DNA from: Chloroherpetonaceae bacterium
Lineage (GTDB): Bacteria; Bacteroidota; Chlorobiia; Chlorobiales; Thermochlorobacteraceae
DNA length: 64,000 bases
Assembly (NCBI GenBank): GCA_025056565.1
Contig: JANWWA010000001.1
Coordinates: forward strand, 283,966 to 347,965
Direction of reading: 5' to 3'
Part shown: in pieces, positions 45,234 to 53,427 of the stretch
Position numbering within the stretch: position 1 is the first letter of the stretch
Layout of the letters: every line of letters begins with the position of its first letter
Notes under the pieces: model-generated
The model's database searches: none
Seen by the model: the letters and a program-made list of their open reading frames with translations, nothing else
What the model was told of the DNA's origin: nothing
Made by a program: the position numbers and the translations under genes

Positions 45234-47030
45234 TTAGGGACTCTGCCTACTTGTTGAGACGCTGGGTGAAGCAATAGGCGTTTGCATTGATTCTCGACTC
45301 AGCTGATTGTAAATGAATAGTCCTGCTGCAATGCCGGTCATCAGCAAAAATAATCCGAAAAGAATTTGTCCGAAAATGAGTTTCCCCACGCCAAAGAGCC
45401 ATGCATAAATCATTACCACACCGAAAAACCAATTCACTAGCTGTGAAAACAGGTTCTCTTCAACCTTTACTTCAGGCATTTGCTTTGCGATGTACCGCCA
45501 TAGCCAGCCTCCCACGCGCACTTTCGCATAGAATGCTTTTAGGTGCTCTATGCTCTCAGGTTTGGTAAGGAATGTTACAGCTATCGTGACCGAAATGGTG
45601 ATGCTCACAATCACGAAAAGTGACTCTGGAAAGGCTAAGCTGGTTAGCATCCGCACCCCTGCATATGCCAGAAACGGCGTCACCATTGAGGCGATTTCCG
45701 ACCATGCGTTAAGTCGCCACCAAAACCAGCGCATAATGAGCACAAATCCAGTTCCCGCCCCACATTCGAGCAAAAATGCCCATGCACCAGAGATGCTTTC
45801 TAAGACAAAAAAAGTGATAAACAGCGATAGAAGCATAATTCCTACCGTTGCCATGCGTGCTACACGCACATAATGTGATTCCGTTTCACTTGGCTTAAGG
45901 AGCCGCTTGTAGAAGTCATTCAAAAGGTAACTTGCGCCCCAGTTTAGGTGTGTCGAAAGCGTAGACATATAAGCAGCTAAAAACGCCGCAAAGAGCAGTC
46001 CTTTTGCGCCATCTGGCAATACATCTCGCATCACATACACAAACCCATCTTCTTTTTGATTTAGTGGCAAAAGTGGGAACATTACTACGCTCACCAGTCC
46101 AACCAGAATCCACGGCCATGGTCGCACGCAGTAATGCGCCACGCTAAACCAAAGCGTTGCCAGCAATGCGTGCCGCTCATCTTTGGTGCTCATCATTCGC
46201 TGAGCAATATAGCCCCCTCCACCGGGCTCGGCTCCTGGATACCATGATGCCCACCATTGCACACCCACCATCGCCAAAAAGGCACTCACCGTTAGCTCCA
46301 AGGCACCCCCTGCTCGTGCATCGGGCGCAATCTCTACCAAAGTCGGTAGAAATTGAAACATCCAGTCAGGCAACTTTTGCAGCAGTCCTCCACCATCTGT
46401 TACCTCTGGTCGATTAAGTGCAATCACGGCTAAGGCAATACTGCCCGACATCGCAATTACAAACTGAATTGCATCCGTTACCGATACGCTCCACAGCCCT
46501 CCTAGTCCAGAATACAGCATGGTTAGCAAAGCAATCGCTACAATTGTCCACTCGGCATTCCACTCTGGTAGGAGGATCTTGATAATCTTATACATTGCCA
46601 GATTCACCCAACCGATGATAATGCTATTCATCACCACACCAAAGTAGACAGCCTTAAAACTGCGGAGAAACAGGGCTGGCGTGCCGCTGTATCGCAGTTC
46701 AATGAACTCTAAGTCGGTCAGCACCTGTGCCCGCCGCCAGAGCCGTGCAAAGAAGAATACGGTCATCATACTGCCTGCCACAAACGACCACCACATCCAG
46801 TTGCCTGCAATGCCATTTTTTGCGACCAATCCTGCCACCGCTAAGGGCGTATCAGCTGCAAAGGTTGTCGCCACCATTCCTGTGCCAGCTAACCACCATG
46901 GGAGCTTTCTGCCTGAGAGGAAAAACTCTGATGTGCTCCCAGAGGCTCGCTTTGAAAACCATATCCCAATGCCTGCACTGAGAGCAAGGTATACGGCGAT
47001 GATGGCAAAGTCGAGTGGTGATAGATGCAT
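45234..47030 (-). CDS. Sodium:solute symporter family protein
   Basis: 598 residues with about 13-15 membrane helices. The SSS family core is visible: FFLSGRKLPWWLAGTGMVATTFAAD in two parts near residues 36-60, YSGLGGLWSVSVTDAIQF, WYPGAEPGGGGYIAQRMMS, and FAAFLAAYMSTLSTHLNWGASY. It moves a solute with sodium. The Gly/Pro-rich loop EPGGGGYIAQR is typical of an SSS branch in Bacteroidota whose substrate is not settled. Fifty bases separate it from the GT2 gene, so it may or may not be in the same transcript. Confidence 0.9.
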   Translation of the reverse strand: MHLSPLDFAIIAVYLALSAGIGIWFSKRASGSTSEFFLSGRKLPWWLAGTGMVATTFAADTPLAVAGLVAKNGIAGNWMWWSFVAGSMMTVFFFARLWRRAQVLTDLEFIELRYSGTPALFLRSFKAVYFGVVMNSIIIGWVNLAMYKIIKILLPEWNAEWTIVAIALLTMLYSGLGGLWSVSVTDAIQFVIAMSGSIALAVIALNRPEVTDGGGLLQKLPDWMFQFLPTLVEIAPDARAGGALELTVSAFLAMVGVQWWASWYPGAEPGGGGYIAQRMMSTKDERHALLATLWFSVAHYCVRPWPWILVGLVSVVMFPLLPLNQKEDGFVYVMRDVLPDGAKGLLFAAFLAAYMSTLSTHLNWGASYLLNDFYKRLLKPSETESHYVRVARMATVGIMLLSLFITFFVLESISGAWAFLLECGAGTGFVLIMRWFWWRLNAWSEIASMVTPFLAYAGVRMLTSLAFPESLFVIVSITISVTIAVTFLTKPESIEHLKAFYAKVRVGGWLWRYIAKQMPEVKVEENLFSQLVNWFFGVVMIYAWLFGVGKLIFGQILFGLFLLMTGIAAGLFIYNQLSRESMQTPIASPSVSTSRQSP

Positions 47031-47183
47031 TTCTTGGTTTTTTGTTGCTTTGTCCCGCTGTCAAAATAGAAAATCGCAGTTTTGCATACAACGCACTCAG
47101 GAGCGCAGGTCTCTTACTGCTTTTCACTCTTTTCTGCGCAGAAAAACACCCTTGACCACTGCCTCTTGCTGCCTCGATTTGCC

Positions 47184-47957
47184 TCAATCGCTCAGGGTTC
47201 TTTGCAGTCCAAGTTGCTCGCGAAAGCGGTCCCAGCGGCGATTGATAGAGAGCTTCCCTTCCAGCAATGTGTGGAAGCCCTCGAACTGCCGATTTAGCAC
47301 TTGCTCACGCAGCCAGTCTAAATGCTGCTCTGTCTTTTCCTGCATTTTCAGCGTGAGCATCTTGACACTTGGAAAATTTTCTCGGCTAATCAAATCAGGG
47401 GGCTGAAAAGAAAGAAATAGCTCTGGTTTTTGCTCCTCGAGATACTCAATGCGGGAGACCACTGACGCCAGATACACGCTCCGACTTTGCGTAACAATTT
47501 TTTCCACAATTTTTGCTGTGCCTGTAAAGAAGCGTAGCGGCCGCTTATCTACGTGCTCAATAATGCCCTGCGGGAAAATCCATAATGCATTCTGTTTGGG
47601 TGAGGGTTCGAGCAGCTTGTCTACGGCATAATTGATACTCTCAATTGCTTGGCGTGGATTTTCTCGCACAATAGAAAATGCCCCTAAGCGCGTAAAGAAT
47701 TGGTAACGCACCAATTGCTTGTGCTCAATGATAATGTAAAGATTTTGTTTGAAATAGGCTTCAGTACAAAGCTGTGTCCAGAATCCGTCCCACCAGTATG
47801 CATGGTTGCAGTAGAAGATGATTGGAATGGACAGATTCATTGTTTGGAGTGCCTCTGTGCCTTTGGTGCGCACTTTATCGAAGTATTTGCGTAGCTGTGC
47901 CCGAGAGTAGTATCGAAACCAAAGAGTGTAGAGTGCGCTGCGGCGAACTTTCAGCAT
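47184..47957 (-). CDS. Lysophospholipid acyltransferase family protein
   Basis: 257 residues. The PlsC-type active site is His52-x4-Asp57 in CNHAYWWDGFW, and the acyl-acceptor motif is IFPQG (about residues 128-132). No clear membrane helix is present. Most relatives transfer acyl groups to glycerolipids. In green sulfur bacteria a member of this fold (CruD) acylates glycosylated carotenoids, so that role is also possible. TAAATTTG, which fits the -7 element, lies at 47995-48002 on the minus strand, about 40 bases before the start. Confidence 0.85.
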   Translation of the reverse strand: MLKVRRSALYTLWFRYYSRAQLRKYFDKVRTKGTEALQTMNLSIPIIFYCNHAYWWDGFWTQLCTEAYFKQNLYIIIEHKQLVRYQFFTRLGAFSIVRENPRQAIESINYAVDKLLEPSPKQNALWIFPQGIIEHVDKRPLRFFTGTAKIVEKIVTQSRSVYLASVVSRIEYLEEQKPELFLSFQPPDLISRENFPSVKMLTLKMQEKTEQHLDWLREQVLNRQFEGFHTLLEGKLSINRRWDRFREQLGLQRTLSD

Positions 47958-48027
47958 TGAAATTTTTGCCTTAGGTCTCTCGTTTTAGAGTGCGCAAATT
48001 TACTTGTCACAATCAAACTATTAGACG

Positions 48028-48336
48028 ATGGTAGTTCATCTGTCCCCTGAGGAAGTGCTCGCTAAAATGGAGATGAATCCAGACCTTATCCTTTTAGACG
48101 TGCGCACACCAGAGGAGTTTTATCGGCGGCGCATTCCCACTGCTATCAACATTCCGCTCGATGAACTCTATCATCGCTACGGTGAACTCGACCCAGAGCA
48201 AGAGATTGTTGCGCTTTGCGAGCATGGCATTCGTAGCCTCTCTGCCAGTGGTATGCTGGTGCAACTTGGCTTTACAAAGGTGTTCAATATGACGGGCGGC
48301 ATGTCGCGCTGGCTACATCGCACGATTTCAGGATAA
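48028..48336 (+). CDS. Single-domain rhodanese-like protein
   Basis: 102 residues, one rhodanese domain. LILLDVRTPEEFYRRRIPTA and AINIPLDEL are the N-terminal marks. The active loop CEHGIRS carries the catalytic Cys at about residue 64, and TGGMSRW is the C-terminal mark. It transfers sulfane sulfur to cyanide, thioredoxin or another acceptor. No signal peptide, so it is cytoplasmic. Convergent with the DUF4905 gene, 19 bases apart. Confidence 0.92.
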   Translation: MVVHLSPEEVLAKMEMNPDLILLDVRTPEEFYRRRIPTAINIPLDELYHRYGELDPEQEIVALCEHGIRSLSASGMLVQLGFTKVFNMTGGMSRWLHRTISG

Positions 48337-48355
48337 ATGCTCCGTTCCGCAAGTC

Positions 48356-49267
48356 TCAGGAAAACAACTCTACCGCACAGAGCATGTTTGTTTCTTTTAC
48401 ATAATACAGCCGATTTTGCCGCATAAAGAAGCCATCCACCAAGAGCCCACTCATTTGCGCTCCCAAAATATCTTCGTAGATGATTGCTTGTTTTTCGTCC
48501 AGCACGAAAAGCTTGTAGTTTAGCGCTTGCACACGCAGTCCTGCTTGGTTGGTCACCCACTGTGCTGTCTGCTCGTGATACCCCAGAATGGTTTTACCTT
48601 GATAGGTTAGAACATCGAACCCTGCGACCACGCGCGCTGCGCCTGTTTGCATTTGTGCTTGTTTTGCCACAATTGCGTAGTTCGGCGATTGCTCCGTGAT
48701 GTGTTCAGGCAGGGTGATGTTCTGTTCTTCCAGCAAGTTCGGTGCTCGCTCTCGCAGTGCATTCACGGCTGCTGTGTTCTGTCCAAAATCTTCAATTGCC
48801 TCTCCTGTGAGTGGATTGAGCGATAGAAAGGCACGCTCTGCGTAGCCATCGACTAGCACATTACGCACTGCCAGCAGTTGGTCATCTACAATACAGAGAT
48901 AGCTTACATCAGGGCGTACCCAGCGTAGCGTTTTCGTTAGCGGGTCAAACGCCCAAATGCCGAGATGCTCAGGCACATTTGGGCTGTAGTAGCCATGAAA
49001 CAAAACCAAGCCACGATAGACTGTTTCCATCCCAACCCACCAGCCGTCGCCCACTGGTCTGGCCGCCGCATCGGCGAGCACGAAGTTATCCCAAATGAGC
49101 TTCCCTGTTTCCGTATCGAGCAGAAAGAAAGAGACTTTGCGTGCACCGCGTTCTCGAAACTCTCCAATGAGGTAATGCGGGTCTAGAAACAGCGCACGCC
49201 AAATCAGCCCATTTGGCTTGTGAAATTGCCAGATAGGTTTTAGTCGCTTCTTGAACAGTCCCAGCAT
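48356..49267 (-). CDS. DUF4905 family protein
   Basis: 303 residues. I recognise the pattern of the DUF4905 family, known mainly from Bacteroidota and Chlorobiota: PIWQFHKPNGLIWRALF, GKLIWDNFVLAD, GWWVGMETVYRGLVLFHGY and IWAFDPLTKTLRWV. Repeated W-containing blades suggest a small beta-propeller. No signal peptide is visible, so it should be cytoplasmic, and no activity is known. Last gene of the FNR-HDGYP-DHH-methyltransferase run, six bases after the methyltransferase. Confidence 0.8.
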   Translation of the reverse strand: MLGLFKKRLKPIWQFHKPNGLIWRALFLDPHYLIGEFRERGARKVSFFLLDTETGKLIWDNFVLADAAARPVGDGWWVGMETVYRGLVLFHGYYSPNVPEHLGIWAFDPLTKTLRWVRPDVSYLCIVDDQLLAVRNVLVDGYAERAFLSLNPLTGEAIEDFGQNTAAVNALRERAPNLLEEQNITLPEHITEQSPNYAIVAKQAQMQTGAARVVAGFDVLTYQGKTILGYHEQTAQWVTNQAGLRVQALNYKLFVLDEKQAIIYEDILGAQMSGLLVDGFFMRQNRLYYVKETNMLCAVELFS

Positions 49268-49273
49268 ACCCTT

Positions 49274-49954
49274 TTACTCCTTTCGTGTTAGTTCATAGAT
49301 GTCCATCGGTTGCATTCTGCCTAACAAGCACAGTGGCTTGATGATGTGCGACACCGCAAAACCGTTCTCAATGGCTAACGCTGGAAACTGGCTGCACATT
49401 TCACGACGCGGTGTGGCAATCAGTGCCAGTCCATCTGGCTTGAGCACCTTGTCAATTGCTGCCAGCACCGCTATTAGATTTCGCCGTTCATAGAGCACAT
49501 CAGCTGCCAGCACCACATCAAATTTCTCGGTCAGTGTGATGTCGTTCCAATCCAATCGTGCAGTTCGAAGCGATACACCGTTAGCGTGCGCATTTAGTTC
49601 AATAAACGGCAGAGCCTCGACCACGTAGTCGGTAGCCAGCACCTCTGCGCCTGCCTTTGCTGCCACAACGCTGACGACCCCTACGCCTGCTCCCAACTCC
49701 AGACATTGCTTGCCTTGAATCTGGCAATCTTCAAGCAGATATTCTGCCAACACAAACGACGCTGGCCAGATTTCTGCCCAATAAGGCATTATATCGGCTG
49801 CGATATATTCCTCTGGCAAAGTGTCTAAGAGGTCATAACTGCTGGCAACGCTAAAGAAGACAAAACGATGTCGACCAATGAAGTAGGTTGCTTGCGAGAG
49901 CGCATATTGCGACGCAAGCCGCTCTTGCAGCGCTTGATGTGATGTGTGCAGCAT
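49274..49954 (-). CDS. SAM-dependent methyltransferase (METTL/protein-lysine type)
   Basis: 226 residues. Class I fold with the SAM loop CLELGAGVGVVSVVAA, acidic strand LATDYV, and LAADVLYERRN after strand four. PYWAEIWPASFVLAEYLL at the N-terminal end is typical of the PF10294-like group that includes protein-lysine and nicotinamide methyltransferases. The target is unknown. It lies 26 bases after the DHH gene and six before DUF4905. Confidence 0.85.
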   Translation of the reverse strand: MLHTSHQALQERLASQYALSQATYFIGRHRFVFFSVASSYDLLDTLPEEYIAADIMPYWAEIWPASFVLAEYLLEDCQIQGKQCLELGAGVGVVSVVAAKAGAEVLATDYVVEALPFIELNAHANGVSLRTARLDWNDITLTEKFDVVLAADVLYERRNLIAVLAAIDKVLKPDGLALIATPRREMCSQFPALAIENGFAVSHIIKPLCLLGRMQPMDIYELTRKE

Positions 49955-49980
49955 TTAGGAATGAGGGGTTCTTTGCAGGC

Positions 49981-50865
49981 TTAACGTGTTAGGTAAGTCA
50001 GCAGTTCCTTCACGATACGGTCTGCGTCTTCTGCTTTTACTTTGGTGCTCCCAACCGTCTTGTGGCCGCCACCACCGTATTTTTTCATCAGCTCGCCCAC
50101 ATTGACATTTGCGGTGCGGTTGAAGATGTTATATCCGACGCCAATTGAGACCATCCCTGGGCGCTCGCGATCTGGCGTGATACGCATTGACAGATTGGTT
50201 GCTGCTTGAAAAGCATATACAAAGTAGCGATTGCCATTCGGCAGGCTATCGCCATAACTTCTTAGGTCTGTTATCAGCACATTTTTCTCTACGCGCGAGT
50301 TCTTACGAATGGCCTCACGGAATTTAAGGTCATCTTCACGGAACTTTTCACACCGTGCTTTCACTTCGGGGTCATTCATTATCTCTGGCAGCGTCTTGTC
50401 TTTCAGAAGGTCAATGAGACGCTGCCAGTAGGGCTCATCTTCGTGAAACTTACCATCAATGGTCATTGAGAGCAGAAGGTAACCGTCAGGCGAGAGAACT
50501 TCATCGTAGGTCAGGTCTGCGGAATCAATGCGGTCAGTCTGACGCAGCAGTTCATCATACTTTGTCAGATGCGGAAAGTTCGGCAAGTAGTAGTCATAGA
50601 CCACGCGTGCGGCGGACGGCGCTGCCTTGAAGGCGCCCTTGAACTCCTTTGGTCGCACATTTGAAACATGGTGGTCGAACCACATTGCGCAATTCGGGTG
50701 ATATGGCAAATTTGTGATGATGTCATTTGGATAGACTTCCACTTCCCTATCTTGCACAAACTTTGGTTCGACGAAGCGTACTTTGTCAATTTCTTCCGTG
50801 TTTTTCAAGATAACGGCGCAGACTAATCCGTCTAAATCGGCACGAGTCAGAATGTTGTATTTCAT
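49981..50865 (-). CDS. DHH family phosphoesterase
   Basis: 294 residues. The N-terminal DHH domain binds two metals: TRADLDGLVCAV (DxD-like motif, residues 7-18), the DHH triad in WFDHHVSN, and DRIDSAD. The C-terminal DHHA1 domain has GGGGHKTVGS. Relatives include NrnA (which degrades pAp and pGpG), cyclic-di-AMP phosphodiesterases and proteins annotated as exopolyphosphatase. Its place six bases after an HD-GYP gene makes a nucleotide-messenger role attractive, but this is inference. No fused sensor or CBS domain. Confidence 0.88.
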   Translation of the reverse strand: MKYNILTRADLDGLVCAVILKNTEEIDKVRFVEPKFVQDREVEVYPNDIITNLPYHPNCAMWFDHHVSNVRPKEFKGAFKAAPSAARVVYDYYLPNFPHLTKYDELLRQTDRIDSADLTYDEVLSPDGYLLLSMTIDGKFHEDEPYWQRLIDLLKDKTLPEIMNDPEVKARCEKFREDDLKFREAIRKNSRVEKNVLITDLRSYGDSLPNGNRYFVYAFQAATNLSMRITPDRERPGMVSIGVGYNIFNRTANVNVGELMKKYGGGGHKTVGSTKVKAEDADRIVKELLTYLTR

Positions 50866-50871
50866 AGCCAG

Positions 50872-51954
50872 CTATTGATGCTCGTATGGAATCGGTTGAA
50901 TTTCTGAAAATGGCTTATCCAGTTCACCTGAGATAATCATTTCCTGAAAGACGCGCATCAAGTTTGGATCCCACTTATGCTCTTGGGTTTCTTGGCTCAT
51001 AATTGCTAAGCATTCCTTGACATCCAGTGCACGCTTATACGGTCGAACTGTCATCAAAGCATCGTAGAAATCAACGATGGCGATAATGCGAGCGGTGATA
51101 GGAATAGCGGTGCCAACCAGTTTATCGGGATAGCCAGAACCGTCCCAGCGCTCTTGATGCCCACGTATGATGGGCAAGACATGATGCAGCGACTTGAGCG
51201 GCTTGCAGATATTTTCTCCCGCTTCGGGGTGAATTTTCATTATCTCGTATTCTTCAGGCGTAAGCTTACCGGGCTTGAGGAGAATAGAATCTGGCACAGC
51301 AATTTTGCCAATGTCATGAATGACTCCACCTTTGCGCACAGCGTCAATATCCCACTCACTCAGGCCGATCTTCTTTGCTAGCTTCATTCCGTAGTCTGAG
51401 AGGCGGTGGCAATGTCCGTTGGTGTAAGGGTCTCGTCCTTCAATCGCCAGTGCCAGCGAGAAAATCACTGTTTCCGCATTTTCAAGCTGGTCAATATACA
51501 TCTTGGTCTTAAGCAAGGCACGGACTTTGGTGATCAGTTCCACGCGATTAAACGGCTTGCCCAAGAAATCATCGACGCCAACTTCCAGTGCCTTCACCTT
51601 GTTATCAAAGTCAAAAAGCCCTGTGAGCATAATCGTCGGAATGAGGCGCGTATCGACCGATTCTTTGAGCTTTGCCACCATATCGACGCCGTTCATTTTT
51701 GGCATCAGCATATCGGTGATAATGAGGTCAGGTTTTTTCTGGCTAACGGCCTCAAGGGCTTCGAAGCCGTTGGTCGCCATACGCACCGTGTAGCCCTCGC
51801 TGCGAAGCGTCTCTTCCAGCAGCTTGAGGATAATCTCTTGGTCATCGACAATAAGAATGTCTGCCAGAGGGCGGTCGTTTGGTCTGGTCAGACCATTCTT
51901 TGGGACCGTGCTTTGTAACACATCAGGCATAATCGCAAGCAGATTTAAGTTCAT
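50872..51954 (-). CDS. Response regulator with HD-GYP output domain
   Basis: 360 residues from the ATG at 51954. Receiver domain ILIVDDQEIILKLLEETL with the phospho-accepting Asp in IITDMLMPKMNG, then an HD-GYP domain. IHDIGKIAVPD holds the HD pair and GHQERWDGSGYP holds the GYP motif, reading HQE where many members have HHE. ARIIAIVDFYDALMTVRPYK is the last signature. It should hydrolyse cyclic-di-GMP when phosphorylated. No histidine kinase is near, so the partner is elsewhere. It starts 13 bases after the FNR stop and ends six before the DHH gene. In-frame extension to 52041 would overlap FNR. Confidence 0.92.
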   Translation of the reverse strand: MNLNLLAIMPDVLQSTVPKNGLTRPNDRPLADILIVDDQEIILKLLEETLRSEGYTVRMATNGFEALEAVSQKKPDLIITDMLMPKMNGVDMVAKLKESVDTRLIPTIMLTGLFDFDNKVKALEVGVDDFLGKPFNRVELITKVRALLKTKMYIDQLENAETVIFSLALAIEGRDPYTNGHCHRLSDYGMKLAKKIGLSEWDIDAVRKGGVIHDIGKIAVPDSILLKPGKLTPEEYEIMKIHPEAGENICKPLKSLHHVLPIIRGHQERWDGSGYPDKLVGTAIPITARIIAIVDFYDALMTVRPYKRALDVKECLAIMSQETQEHKWDPNLMRVFQEMIISGELDKPFSEIQPIPYEHQ

Positions 51955-51967
51955 CAAAATAGCTCGT

Positions 51968-53038
51968 CTAAGCAGGCTGATGCTGCTTGTCTTCCTTCTT
52001 GTCGTCTTTGCTGCTGCTGTGTCCTGGGAAGAAGGTCGCATGCGGGTCTATCACGGTTTTGGCGTGATTGACCGCAATAGCTGCTTCGCCGAACCCAGTT
52101 GCAATGAGCTTGAGCTTTGCTGCGTGCCATGCAATATCGCCAGCGGCATAGACGCCCGGAATGTTCGTCTGCATCTGAGCATTGACCACAATGCCATTGT
52201 TGTGAATCTCTAAGCCCCAGTCCTTAATGGGACCCAGATTGGTATGAAAGCCCAAGTTGCAGAGCACTGCTTGAACTTCAATCGTTTCTTCCTCTTTTGT
52301 TTTGTTGTTAAAAATCGTAGCGCTGCGAATTTGTCCATTTTCACCTTGAATCGACTTCAGCTCCCAAAATGTTCGGATAGGAATGCCCATCTCACGCACC
52401 TTTCGGACACTGTCCTCATGCGCCACAAACTTATCGCGGCGATGAATGAGCAACATGTCGGTTTTGTCGCCCAACGCCATCGCCCAGTCCATTGCTGAGT
52501 CGCCGCCACCGATTACCAGAATTTTCTTGCCGTAGAACATGCTCGGGTCTTTGACGAAGTAGTAAAGCCCCTTGCCTTCCCACGGTGCAATCTCAGGGGA
52601 CTCGAGCTTACGAGGTGTAAATGCGCCGACACCTGCAGCAATAAGCACCGTCTTTGACCAATAGACGCGCCCATCTTCAACAGTGAGCTTCAATAAATCA
52701 TTTTCTCGCTCGAGCTTCTCGACACGCGATGAGGTAAGAATCTCAGGATTGTACTGTGCGCATTGTTCATAGAGACTTTTCACCAAATCTTCTGCCAGCA
52801 CTTTAGGGTAGCCTGCTACGTCGTAAATGTTTTTCTTCGGATACAGCGCCGTTAGCTGGCCTCCAATCTCGGGCAGGCTTTCCAGAATGCGCACGCGCAT
52901 TGAGCGAAGCCCTGCATAGAAGGCGGCAAACAGTCCTGTCGGCCCTGCACCGATAATCGTTATGTCTGCCACATCAGGCGAGCCATTTTGCGCAAGTTGC
53001 CCGTTGCTGGAGCCGTTGGGTGTTACTGATACAGACAT
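51968..53038 (-). CDS. Ferredoxin-NADP reductase, thioredoxin-reductase-like type
   Basis: 356 residues from the ATG at 53038. FAD motif IIGAGPTGLFAAFYAGLR, NADPH motif VIGGGDSAMDWAMAL and C-terminal FAD motif GVYAAGDIAWHAAKLKLIATGFGEAA (quoted in part: AAGDIAW). The CxxC of thioredoxin reductase is absent. This is the homodimeric FNR described from Chlorobium tepidum and Bacillus, which moves electrons between ferredoxin or flavodoxin and NADP. The tail (HSSSKDDKKEDKQH) is charged and variable. It leads a five-gene minus-strand run. Flavodoxin at 21203 is a possible partner. Confidence 0.93.
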   Translation of the reverse strand: MSVSVTPNGSSNGQLAQNGSPDVADITIIGAGPTGLFAAFYAGLRSMRVRILESLPEIGGQLTALYPKKNIYDVAGYPKVLAEDLVKSLYEQCAQYNPEILTSSRVEKLERENDLLKLTVEDGRVYWSKTVLIAAGVGAFTPRKLESPEIAPWEGKGLYYFVKDPSMFYGKKILVIGGGDSAMDWAMALGDKTDMLLIHRRDKFVAHEDSVRKVREMGIPIRTFWELKSIQGENGQIRSATIFNNKTKEEETIEVQAVLCNLGFHTNLGPIKDWGLEIHNNGIVVNAQMQTNIPGVYAAGDIAWHAAKLKLIATGFGEAAIAVNHAKTVIDPHATFFPGHSSSKDDKKEDKQHQPA

Positions 53039-53427
53039 TCGTATGTCGAAATTTACTTTTCTTGAAGCGGCAAAGCCGAGAGTTTTTGAGTTGTTAAGGG
53101 AAAGAAGATAACGCATTTTCCATCAAAGTAAAAACACAGGTCAACTGCCTCAACACATAGCCCCTCTCTGAGTTTCCCTATCGTTTGGGCAACAGGTGTG
53201 CCTTACCGTGCCGGAATCAGGGAGGATAGCTTTCCTCACTTGCCACTCCATCTGCTTTACCTGCACAGTGTAGCACAGTATATTTCTGCCAAGAGTCAGT
53301 TGCTCCACGCCCTGTTGGCCAATTTGATACACTTTCCAGCACGTTGTTATCATGATGCGCAAAGGGTTAAAGTATTTCTTGCTCTGCTTTTTCAGGCGTG
53401 CTTAATTCTATCTGGACACACAAAGCT
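53039..53427. other. Intergenic region between FNR and the peptide transporter permease
   Basis: About 390 bases between divergent genes. Reading frames are short and overlap on both strands. A small hairpin GAGGA/TCCTC lies near 53222-53237. I saw no clear promoter consensus, RNA gene or repeat; both flanking genes must have their promoters here. Confidence 0.5.
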
